This document shows positions 1 through 5,548 of a DNA stretch of 7,960 nucleotides, in pieces (the stretch's first letter is position 1; the number at the start of each line of letters is the position of its first letter). The stretch covers positions 1 through 7,960 of the forward strand of contig CALGFI010000109.1 in the NCBI GenBank assembly GCA_937881155.1. The letters are read 5' to 3'. A model generated the notes under the pieces. It worked only from the letters and a program-made list of their open reading frames with translations, did not search any database and was not told the origin of the DNA. A program made the translations under genes and the position numbers. The DNA is from an uncultured bacterium (lineage in GTDB: Bacteria; Actinomycetota; UBA4738; HRBIN12).

Positions 1-884
1 ATCAGCTGGGCCCCGATGTAGATCCACGACAGGAGGCCGAGCACGATGGCGAAGAACCCATACAGCGCCTCCGAGCCGCGGAGCTGCCGATCGACGAGCA
101 TTGCGCCGAGCGCGAGCAGTGCCAACCAAACCGCCGAGGACAGCAACGCGCCCGGCACGACGTCCCGCCACCCGATCGGCGCGACCGTGAGGTAGCGGAA
201 CGCGGCGCCGATGACGATGGCATTGAGCGCGAACGTCGCCGCGACGGCGACGACCCGAAACGCCCAGCCGAACGAGCCGCCGCTCGTCCCGAGGCCCGCG
301 AGAACGCTCGACGTGATGATCGCGACGCCGAAGACGAGCAGCGCGAGGACCGCGCGCAGCCGTCCCTTCAGGAAGTTCGGCCGCGATCGCTTCGGCACGC
401 CCCAGAGCTCATCCATCGCCGTCTGGAAGGTGAGGAGCACGCCCTGGCCGGCCCACAGCGAGCCGACGATCCCGATGGCGAGCGCCATGAACGAGCCCTC
501 GATCTTCCCGAGGTTGTCCCGGATCGTTTCGCCGATGATGGGGAACTGCGACAGCGCCGATTCGAGGATCCGTTCCTGCAGCTCCTCGTTGCCCTGCAAC
601 ACGAATCCCAGGATCGTCGTGAATGCGAGCAGGAGCGGGAACAGCGAGAAGAACCCGTAGTACGCGATCAGGGCGGCCCAGTGACCGCCCTGGTCGTCGC
701 CGAACTTCTTGAACACGGCGATCGGAACCGCCAGCAGCGCATGGCGGCGCTGGATCTCGTCGGCCGCCGTTGTGACCGTCTTGATGCGGCCGCCGATCCC
801 GTCATCGGAAGCGGAAGCCCCAGGGCCGTCCTCGCGCCCGGGGCTTTCCTGGTTGCTTCGGTCGCTTCTCGACGTCACCGCCAC
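1..884 (-). CDS. YihY/BrkB-family inner-membrane protein, truncated at left window edge
   Basis: Reading the minus strand gives an uninterrupted frame of about 294 codons that leaves the window at position 1, so the C-terminus is missing. The family is recognised from a conserved N-terminal block: QRRH, then FKKFGDD, then AALIAYYGFFSLFPLLLA at about residues 45-87. It continues with a SLWAGQGVLLTFQTAMDELW segment followed by VPKRSRP. Several hydrophobic helices follow, ending in GFFAIVLGLLSWIYIGAQ, typical of this six-helix family. YihY/BrkB proteins (once annotated as ribonuclease BN) are membrane proteins of unsettled function, possibly transport-related. The start is uncertain. The frame has no ATG; the in-frame GTG codons are at 908, 884 and 878, none with a convincing ribosome binding site. 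The family would normally begin near residue 35-45 of the version given here. The first roughly 35 residues (Ser/Asp/Gly-rich) are therefore probably not conserved. The same-strand neighbour mmuM is about 470 bp upstream with a hairpin between, so the two are likely separate transcripts. Confidence 0.87.
   Translation of the reverse strand, partial: MAVTSRSDRSNQESPGREDGPGASASDDGIGGRIKTVTTAADEIQRRHALLAVPIAVFKKFGDDQGGHWAALIAYYGFFSLFPLLLAFTTILGFVLQGNEELQERILESALSQFPIIGETIRDNLGKIEGSFMALAIGIVGSLWAGQGVLLTFQTAMDELWGVPKRSRPNFLKGRLRAVLALLVFGVAIITSSVLAGLGTSGGSFGWAFRVVAVAATFALNAIVIGAAFRYLTVAPIGWRDVVPGALLSSAVWLALLALGAMLVDRQLRGSEALYGFFAIVLGLLSWIYIGAQL
813..849 (-). other. Interrupted hairpin, terminator-like, at the 5' end of the BrkB frame
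   Basis: The arms are GGAA (813-816) with TTCC (846-849), GCCCC (817-821) with GGGGC (840-844), and GGG (823-825) with CCC (837-839). There are single bulges at A822 and T845, and an 11-nt loop at 826-836. The sequence resembles the GC-rich terminators of high-GC bacteria, but no clear T-run follows on either strand. It lies inside the open frame that leads into the BrkB protein, in the non-conserved N-terminal stretch. It could be the original terminator of the degraded upstream SRPBCC gene, or a structure in the BrkB leader. Function is inferred only from base pairing. Confidence 0.35.
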
Positions 885-944
885 CCACTGGTCGTACGCC
901 GTCCGCACCGGAACGCAGCCGTCGATCGTCTCACCGATGCTGAA
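885..944 (-). pseudogene. Relic of an SRPBCC (polyketide cyclase/dehydrase-like) gene N-terminus
   Basis: Twenty codons immediately upstream of, and in frame with, the BrkB-like gene read SIGETID, two residues, then VPVRTAYDQW. From family knowledge, actinobacterial SRPBCC proteins begin with S-I-E-E-x-I-D-V-x-VPVRTAY-(N/D)-QW followed by TQFEEFP. Here the match stops right after QW and the sequence changes to an unrelated Ser/Arg-rich stretch. No ATG lies upstream in frame before a TGA at 1010-1008, and the rest of the roughly 150-residue domain is absent. I read this as the stump of a degraded or recombined SRPBCC gene. An alternative is that the segment is still translated as a leader of the BrkB protein from the GTG at 908. 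The identification rests on a short motif recalled from the family, not on a search. Confidence 0.55.
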
Positions 945-1167
945 CCCACGCGAACCTCCGTCGTACGGAGCCTCTCCAGCCGCATGCGCGTTCGTTCGCG
1001 TGCACGTTCATTGGCGTACCTGATTCGTTGACCTAGTCCGAGGTCCGCTACCCCACGCATAGCCTGGGGGGAAAGCGCCGACGCGTATCGCGGGGGCGTG
1101 ACAGGAGGCCGACGTCGACGAGGACGAGCGCGCTCGCTTCCACCGAGCGTCGTAAGACACCGGATAA

Positions 1168-1206
1168 ATCGAGAAGGCCCCGCCATTCGAGCCGGGCCTT
1201 CTCGAT
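1168..1206 (-). terminator. 13-bp perfect stem-loop, probable terminator downstream of mmuM
   Basis: ATCGAGAAGGCCC (1168-1180) pairs without mismatch with GGGCCTTCTCGAT (1194-1206) around a 13-nt loop. On the minus strand the stem is followed by TTTATCC, a short T-rich tail. The plus side is followed by GCGGCGC, so minus orientation is favoured. It sits about 150 bp past the stop of the minus-strand methyltransferase gene, as expected for a transcript end separating it from the BrkB gene. The T-tract is weak, as is common in high-GC genomes. The stem itself is certain from sequence; the terminator role is inference. Confidence 0.65.
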
Positions 1207-1268
1207 GCGGCGCTCCGAAGGGGGTGAGGACGGAGGGCCGTGCGCGTTGCCTATCTCTCGTGACGCGT

Positions 1269-1301
1269 GCGGGTCCGGGCTCCTCGGTGCTTCGGACCCG
1301 C
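1269..1301 (-). terminator. 9-bp stem-loop downstream of mmuM, possible terminator or 3' end structure
   Basis: GCGGGTCCG (1269-1277) pairs exactly with CGGACCCGC (1293-1301) around a 15-nt loop. It begins about 50 bp beyond the methyltransferase stop codon on the minus strand. No T-run follows on either side. It may be a first terminator ahead of the stronger hairpin at 1168-1206, or an mRNA-stabilising 3' structure. Confidence 0.35.
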
Positions 1302-1352
1302 CGCCGTCACCTTGATCCACGCTCTACCCACGGCGTCCACGAGCAAACGGGG

Positions 1353-2279
1353 TCACGCACTTGACCGCGCGCGGAGCGCGTTCGCGATGCTCGAGACGTC
1401 TTCCGGGGTCGTCCCGCAACAGCCGCCGATCAACCGAGCGCCGGCGTCGCGCCACTCGAGCGGGCGGAGCGACGGCCGCGCGTCCTGGCGAGGCGGGTCG
1501 ACCCATTGCTTCCGCAGCGGGTTCCAGAACGCACCGCGATTCGGATAGCACACGACCGGCCGGTCGGTCCTCGCCGCCGCGATCTCGACGAGCGCGGTGA
1601 TGTGGAGTGGTGACGTGCAGTTCACGCCGACAGCGACCACGGACGGCGCGGAGTCGGCCGCGTCGACGGCCTGCTCGAACGGCGTCCCGTCGCAGATGTG
1701 GGCGCCGTCGCGACAGCTGAAGCTCAGCCACGCAGGGATATCGGGAATATGCTCGAGCGCGCCGACGATCGCACGCGCCTCTGCGATCGATGGGATCGTC
1801 TCGACGGCGAACACGTCCGGCTGCGCTTCGGCGAGCGCCTCGAGACGTGGCAGGTGAAACTCGCGGAGCTCCGCCTCGCCGATGTCGTAGTCGCCCCTGT
1901 ATTCGGCTCCGTTGCCGAGGTACGCCCCGTACGGGCCGATCGATGCGGCCACCAGGCGCTCGCCCGGTGCGTCCCGCGCCGCGTCACGTGCGAGCTCGAC
2001 GCTCCGGTGAAGCACGTCCGCGGCGGCCTCGCGGTCGAGTCCGCGGCGGGCGAGGCCGGCGAAGCTCGCCTGGTAGCTGGCCGAGATGGCCACGTCGGCG
2101 CCGGCGGCGAAGTACTCGGAGTGGACGTCGCGGACCAGCTCCGGCGACTCGAGCAACACCCTGGCCGACCAGAGGGGATCGCGGAGGTCCGCGCCGCGCC
2201 GCCCGAGCTCCGTCCCGAGACCGCCGTCGAGGACGACCACGCCGTCGCGAACCAGGACCTCGTCGAACGGTGACCGCAT
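1353..2279 (-). CDS. mmuM: Homocysteine S-methyltransferase
   Basis: The 308-residue product transfers a methyl group, in this family usually from S-methylmethionine or S-adenosylmethionine, to homocysteine to give methionine in the cytosol. It is a single-domain TIM-barrel protein of the Pfam S-methyl_trans family, and its length matches E. coli MmuM (about 310). The barrel start DGGLGTEL is at residues 18-25. The zinc ligands are present: Cys221 in GVNCTSP and the Cys287-Cys288 pair in GGCCGTTP. No cobalamin or folate domain follows, so it is not MetH. The ATG at 2279 begins just before the conserved barrel start and is preceded by GAGGG. A TACGCT motif lies seven bases upstream of the ATG, so a leaderless start is also possible. 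The gene is divergent from the membrane protein gene at 2377. I see no SAM or cobalamin riboswitch in the 97-bp upstream gap, which is too short for most. The physiological methyl donor cannot be told from sequence. Confidence 0.93.
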   Translation of the reverse strand: MRSPFDEVLVRDGVVVLDGGLGTELGRRGADLRDPLWSARVLLESPELVRDVHSEYFAAGADVAISASYQASFAGLARRGLDREAAADVLHRSVELARDAARDAPGERLVAASIGPYGAYLGNGAEYRGDYDIGEAELREFHLPRLEALAEAQPDVFAVETIPSIAEARAIVGALEHIPDIPAWLSFSCRDGAHICDGTPFEQAVDAADSAPSVVAVGVNCTSPLHITALVEIAAARTDRPVVCYPNRGAFWNPLRKQWVDPPRQDARPSLRPLEWRDAGARLIGGCCGTTPEDVSSIANALRARSSA

Positions 2280-2321
2280 GGCCCTCAGCGTAAAGCGCGT
2301 GACGCATCAACGGTCGAGACG

Positions 2322-2350
2322 TTGACCTGTCGCCGCATTCACACCAGGAT
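2322..2350 (+). promoter_or_regulatory. Candidate -35/-10 promoter for the 2377 membrane protein operon
   Basis: TTGACC (2322-2327) and CAGGAT (2345-2350) are separated by 17 bp. The -35 box matches the TTGACA consensus at five of six positions. The -10 box matches TATAAT at three, including the last two (A and T). A start about seven bases downstream would leave a leader of roughly 20 nt carrying the AGGAGGGG ribosome binding site. It lies in the 97-bp gap shared with the divergent mmuM gene. Predicted by eye only. Confidence 0.5.
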
Positions 2351-2366
2351 GCAGCCCGGTTCGGAC

Positions 2367-2374
2367 AGGAGGGG
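2367..2374 (+). promoter_or_regulatory. Strong Shine-Dalgarno site fixing the 2377 start
   Basis: AGGAGGGG lies directly before TA-ATG, with four bases between AGGAGG and the ATG at 2377. This supports that start over the in-frame ATG at 2398, which has no such site. It is the clearest ribosome binding site in the window. Confidence 0.75.
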
Positions 2375-2376
2375 TA

Positions 2377-2907
2377 ATGGTCTCGGCAAGCACGTACATG
2401 CTCGTCTTTCGCATCCTGCACGTCCTCGGCGCGATCGCGTGGGGCGGCGCCATCTTCCTGTTGGTGTTCTTCCTGCAGCCGACGGCCAAGGCGATCGGGC
2501 CGGCGGCCGGTCCGTTCATGCGCGAACTCCTCGGGAACCGCCGTCTCGGGAACGTCATCCTGTGGATCGCCGGGGTGACGATCGTCGCCGGTGGCTTCCT
2601 CTATTGGCACTACGTCGACGTCGCCGGCGGCCTCGGCTCGTTCCTCGAGACGGCGTTCGGGCTGTGGCTGGCCATCGGAGCGATCTCGGCGCTGGTCGCG
2701 TTCTCGATCGGGTTGTTCATCACGCGCCCGACGCTGGCGCGCGCCACAACCGTCGGCGCCCAGATCGCCGCGGCGGGCGACGCGCCGCCGCCCGAGCTCG
2801 TTCAGGAGCTGCAGCGGCTCCAGGCGCGCGGCCGAACGCTGGCGATCATGAACTTCACGTTCGTCGCCATCGCTGCGTTCGCCATGGCGACGGCGCGCTA
2901 TTGGTAG
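2377..2907 (+). CDS. Four-helix integral membrane protein of unknown function
   Basis: The 176-residue product is hydrophobic, with predicted helices at about residues 8-33, 57-79, 92-115 and 154-172. The first helix carries a histidine (His15) in a LHVLGAIAWGGA context. Trp77-His78 sit at the end of the second helix. A helix-start histidine followed by a small-residue/Trp-Gly-Gly pattern is reminiscent of CopD-like or DUF2269-like small membrane proteins, some of which bind haem or copper. I cannot assign it to either with confidence. A charged Gln/Glu/Arg-rich cytosolic stretch at about residues 138-153, probably helical, precedes the last helix. The start is fixed by a strong ribosome binding site. 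The ABC-F gene follows on the same strand about 55 bp downstream with no obvious hairpin between, so co-transcription is plausible. It is divergent from mmuM. Confidence 0.82.
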   Translation: MVSASTYMLVFRILHVLGAIAWGGAIFLLVFFLQPTAKAIGPAAGPFMRELLGNRRLGNVILWIAGVTIVAGGFLYWHYVDVAGGLGSFLETAFGLWLAIGAISALVAFSIGLFITRPTLARATTVGAQIAAAGDAPPPELVQELQRLQARGRTLAIMNFTFVAIAAFAMATARYW

Positions 2908-2962
2908 CCGTTCGAGCAGCCGGTACCGTTGACCGCCGGGCGTGCAACGCGCCCAAGTACCA

Positions 2963-4561
2963 ATGGGGTATCTCGAGCTCACCGACGTGTCGTACGCGCT
3001 GCCCGGAGGGTGGACGCTCTTCGAGGGCGTGAGCTTCCGCGTCCCCTCCGGCGAGCACGCCGCGATGGTCGGCGCGAACGGGATCGGCAAGACGACGCTC
3101 CTACGCGTCATCGGGGGGCTCGACTCGCCGAAGTCGGGCGTCGTCCACGTCGACGGGCGCCTCGGCCTCATGCGCCAGTTCATCGGCTCGGACGCCCGGC
3201 CCACTACGATCCGCGACTTCCTGCTCGCGTATGCCGAACCGTCGATTGCCGATGCGGCGAAGCGGCTCACCAAGGCCGATCGGTGGATGCGCGACCACGC
3301 CGGCGAGGACGCGCAGATCCGGTACGCCGAGGCGCTCGCACATTGGGGCGAATCGGGTGGCTACGAGGCCGAGGCGATGTTCGACCGGTGCACGAAAGCA
3401 GCGTTCGGAGGCCGATACCCGCAGTCTGCCGAGCGCCACATCGAAACGCTCTCGGGCGGGGAGCGCAAGCGGCTCGCGCTCGAGGTGATGTTCAACTCGC
3501 CGTTCGACGTGCTCCTTCTGGACGAGCCGGACAACACGCTCGACATCGAGGGCAAGCGGTGGCTCGAGGACACGGTGAACGCGAGCGACCGGACGATCCT
3601 GATGGTTACCCACGACCGAACGGTCCTGGACCGAACGGCGCAACGCGTCGTCACGCTCGAGGGCAAGGCGGCGTGGACGCACGTGGGTCCGTTCGCGACG
3701 TACGCGGACGCGCGGGAAGCGCGCATCGAGCGGCTCGAGGAGGACCACCGCCGCTACGAGGAGGAGCGCAAACGCCTGGCCGAGATGATCAAGGAGATGA
3801 AGCGCAAGGCCGCCTACAACGAGGGCTGGTCGACGAAGGCGCGCAATGCCGAGCACCGACTGGAACGGTTCGAAGCGCGCAACGCGCCGCCGCTCCGGCC
3901 CGACGTGCAGGACGTGCGGATGCGGATCGGCGGTGGCCGGACGGGGAAGGTGGCGCTTCGCATCCACGGGCTGGCGATCGGCGACATCGTGCGGCCGTTC
4001 GATGCCGAGATCTGGTTCGGCGAGCGCGTCGGCGTGATCGGGCCGAACGGCTCGGGGAAGTCGTTCTTCCTCCGGCTGCTCTCCGGCGAGCCGGTCGCGC
4101 ACCAGGGGGAGTGGCGGCTGGGCGCTCGCGTTCAGCCCGCGCTGTTCGCGCAGCTGCACGAGCGTCCGGACATCGGGAACCTGCCGATCGTCGACGTGCT
4201 GCGGGCGAAGGGGCTCTCGATGACCCAGGCCATGTCGGCGCTCCGCCGGTACGAGCTCGACGTCGCTGCGCGGAACCCGTTCGAGGTGCTCTCGGGCGGT
4301 CAGCAGGCGCGTGTGCAACTGCTGCTGATGGAGATCGACTCGCCGACGATGCTGCTGCTCGACGAGCCGACGGACAACCTCGACGTGGCGTCGGCCGATG
4401 CGCTCGAGCTGGCGATGGACCGGTACGAGGGCACGGTGATCGCCGTGACGCACGACCGATGGTTCATGCGCCGGATGGATCGATTCCTGTTCTTCGACGA
4501 GGACGGCTCGGTGCGCGAGTTGCTCGAGTCGCCGTACGAGGACGCGGCCGCCGTCGGATGA
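2963..4561 (+). CDS. ABC-F family ATP-binding cassette protein (two ATPase domains, no membrane domain)
   Basis: The 532-residue protein has the ABC-F plan: two nucleotide-binding domains joined by a charged linker, with no transmembrane segments. Domain 1 has Walker A GANGIGKT (37-44), signature LSGGE (163-167), Walker B LLLDEPD with Asp187/Glu188, and H-loop His217. Domain 2 has Walker A GPNGSGKS (360-367), signature LSGGQ (443-447), Walker B with Glu468, and His497. All ATPase residues are intact. The linker (about 245-305) is Glu/Arg/Lys-rich and helical, where family members contact the P-site tRNA. ABC-F proteins act on ribosomes, in translation rescue or antibiotic protection. The post-Walker B boxes read DNTLD and TDNLD rather than the usual TNHLD, a variation I associate with actinobacterial members. 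Which ABC-F subfamily, and whether it gives resistance, cannot be decided by eye. The ATG at 2963 (MGYLEL) is preferred because the domain begins there. A GTG at 2942 would add seven residues; neither has a clear ribosome binding site. The stop overlaps the next start. Confidence 0.92.
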   Translation: MGYLELTDVSYALPGGWTLFEGVSFRVPSGEHAAMVGANGIGKTTLLRVIGGLDSPKSGVVHVDGRLGLMRQFIGSDARPTTIRDFLLAYAEPSIADAAKRLTKADRWMRDHAGEDAQIRYAEALAHWGESGGYEAEAMFDRCTKAAFGGRYPQSAERHIETLSGGERKRLALEVMFNSPFDVLLLDEPDNTLDIEGKRWLEDTVNASDRTILMVTHDRTVLDRTAQRVVTLEGKAAWTHVGPFATYADAREARIERLEEDHRRYEEERKRLAEMIKEMKRKAAYNEGWSTKARNAEHRLERFEARNAPPLRPDVQDVRMRIGGGRTGKVALRIHGLAIGDIVRPFDAEIWFGERVGVIGPNGSGKSFFLRLLSGEPVAHQGEWRLGARVQPALFAQLHERPDIGNLPIVDVLRAKGLSMTQAMSALRRYELDVAARNPFEVLSGGQQARVQLLLMEIDSPTMLLLDEPTDNLDVASADALELAMDRYEGTVIAVTHDRWFMRRMDRFLFFDEDGSVRELLESPYEDAAAVG

Positions 4562-5508
4562 CGCACCGGCTCGTTGCGCTCTGCGTGGTCTCGGTGCTCG
4601 GCATTTCGTGCGCGGCGTCCGGTGGCATGACCGGAGCGGACGTGCCACGTATCCGTGCCGCGGGCGCGACCGGTGGGACGAGCCTCACGCCCTCGCCGTC
4701 ACCGCTGCCCTCGCCGTCACCGGATGAACCCACCGAGCCACTACCGGCTCCGGACGAGCCGGTCCCGACGCGGCGGGGCGAGCTTGCGCGAGTATTCGAG
4801 CAGACGTTCACGCGGAACCGCGACGCGATCGCGGTGTGGTACCGGCGTGGCGACCCGGCGACGTGGCCGCCGCCGCGGGACGTGGTGTTGCTGACGCTGT
4901 ACGAACAGCGCATCTACCGATGGCTCGCGGAGCGGCCTGCGGTCGCCAATGGCGTGATCGATCGTCTGGCGCGAACGATCGCCGTCGAGGCGGGTCGCAA
5001 CGTCGCCGCGACGCACGCGCTGTTCGAGCACTTCGGCGCGGTTAGCACCCTCCCGGACTTCCGGATCCGCCGGCCCGAACCGGCGGACGTGCTTCGCTCG
5101 TACTTCCGGGCCGCCGAGCGACGGTTCGGCATCGACTGGGAGGTCCTCGCCGCGGTGATGCTGATCGAGACGAGGATGGGGCGGATCCGGTCGGCGAGCT
5201 CCGCCGGCGCGCAGGGGCCGATGCAGTTCATCCCGTCGACGTGGGAGGCCTACGGGATGGGCGGCGACATCAACGACCCCGAGGACGCGATCATGGGCGC
5301 CGCGAACTACCTGCGCGCGTCCGGCGCGCCCGAGGACTACCGCCGAGCGCTATATGCGTACAACCCCGTCGACGCGTATGTGAACGCGGTGTGGTGGTAC
5401 GCGCGAACGATGATGCGATTCCCGGATGCGTACTACGCCTACTACAACTGGCAGGTCTACGTGCGGACGGTCGACGGCGACGTGCGTCTCTCCGGTCCGG
5501 GGCTCTAG
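4558..5508 (+). CDS. Exported lytic transglycosylase with Pro/Ser-rich stalk
   Basis: The 316-residue protein is predicted to cleave peptidoglycan glycan strands outside the membrane, forming 1,6-anhydro-muramyl ends. A signal sequence (residues 1-17) ends at Cys18. The context LGISC only partly fits a lipobox because Gly is at -3, so it may be a lipoprotein or a simply secreted protein. A Pro/Ser/Glu-rich stalk spans about 42-70. A helical region follows at about 73-165 (WYRRGDP...WPPP, then EQRIYRWLAERP) and precedes the SLT fold. The SLT core spans about 180-285. It has the expected catalytic Glu204 in LIETRMG, then SAGAQGPMQFIPSTW (215-229), the NDPEDAIMGAANYL block and YAYNP (266-270). 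The C-terminus is tyrosine-rich (AYYAYYNWQVYV). The arrangement resembles lytic transglycosylases I recall from high-GC actinobacteria. The ATG overlaps the ABC-F stop (ATGA), implying translational coupling. A longer frame through the ABC-F gene is only a shadow. Confidence 0.9.
   Translation: MTHRLVALCVVSVLGISCAASGGMTGADVPRIRAAGATGGTSLTPSPSPLPSPSPDEPTEPLPAPDEPVPTRRGELARVFEQTFTRNRDAIAVWYRRGDPATWPPPRDVVLLTLYEQRIYRWLAERPAVANGVIDRLARTIAVEAGRNVAATHALFEHFGAVSTLPDFRIRRPEPADVLRSYFRAAERRFGIDWEVLAAVMLIETRMGRIRSASSAGAQGPMQFIPSTWEAYGMGGDINDPEDAIMGAANYLRASGAPEDYRRALYAYNPVDAYVNAVWWYARTMMRFPDAYYAYYNWQVYVRTVDGDVRLSGPGL
4689..4722 (+). repeat. Tandem 16-bp coding repeat in the transglycosylase stalk
   Basis: GCCCTCGCCGTCACCG occurs exactly twice, at 4689-4704 and 4707-4722, on an 18-bp period. 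It encodes two Pro-Ser-Pro-Ser-Pro units of the stalk. The repeat number may vary between strains by slippage without breaking the frame, since the period is six codons. Confidence 0.8.
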
Positions 5509-5536
5509 CGCGACTTCCAGAGCTCGGCCTCCCCGC

Positions 5537-5542
5537 TACAGT
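5537..5542 (+). promoter_or_regulatory. Candidate -10 element for a leaderless mannosyltransferase transcript
   Basis: TACAGT fits the TAnnnT pattern and ends six bases before the GTG at 5549. A transcript starting about seven bases after this box would begin at or next to the start codon. No purine-rich ribosome binding site lies before either the GTG (5549) or the ATG (5555). No good -35 box is visible; CTTCCA at 5514-5519 with a 17-bp spacer is weak. The preceding gene's stop is 40 bp upstream, so read-through from it is also possible. Confidence 0.4.
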
Positions 5543-5548
5543 CGAAAC

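Larger units (their letters stand above)
945..1352. other. Intergenic region with no supported gene
   Basis: About 400 bases lie between the SRPBCC relic and the end of the methyltransferase gene. Open frames of up to about 100 codons occur on both strands, but they are Arg/Pro/Ser-rich compositional frames with no recognisable motif or ribosome binding site. The region holds two stem-loops, described separately. No tRNA cloverleaf or riboswitch core was recognised. The promoter for the BrkB gene should lie in its left part, but I could not assign convincing -35 and -10 boxes. Confidence 0.6.

Noticed and set aside
211..660. 149-codon plus-strand frame opposite the BrkB-like gene
   Set aside because: The opposite strand reads a clear membrane-protein family sequence; this frame is polar and motif-free.
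1028..1056. TTGACC followed by TACCCC as a possible plus-strand promoter
   Set aside because: The spacer is only about 15 bp, the -10 match is poor and no supportable gene lies downstream on the plus strand.
1049..1070. CCCCA/TGGGG short inverted repeat
   Set aside because: A five-bp stem is expected by chance in this base composition.
875..1186. 103-codon minus-strand frame upstream of the BrkB gene
   Set aside because: It is Arg-rich with no motif and runs through both the hairpin at 1168 and the SRPBCC relic in a different frame.
1010..1352. Possible tRNA or riboswitch in the gene-free region
   Set aside because: No T-loop/anticodon arrangement and no SAM or cobalamin core motif could be found by eye on either strand.
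1698..2273. 191-codon plus-strand frame opposite mmuM
   Set aside because: It is antisense to a methyltransferase with all zinc ligands intact; no motif or ribosome binding site.
1984..3273. 429-codon minus-strand frame spanning mmuM, the divergent promoter and two plus-strand genes
   Set aside because: It crosses gene boundaries, the promoter region and well-supported genes on both strands, and has low-complexity Arg/Asp/Glu/Gln composition.
3101..4648. Long open frame (515 codons) on the minus strand opposite the ABC-F gene
   Set aside because: It is fully antisense to a gene with intact ABC motifs. Its product is Arg/His/Leu-rich with no domain, a typical GC-rich shadow frame.
5426..5548. 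In-frame upstream ATG that would lengthen the mannosyltransferase by 43 residues
   Set aside because: It lies inside the transglycosylase gene, has no ribosome binding site, and the added residues are polar and unlike a membrane protein N-terminus.
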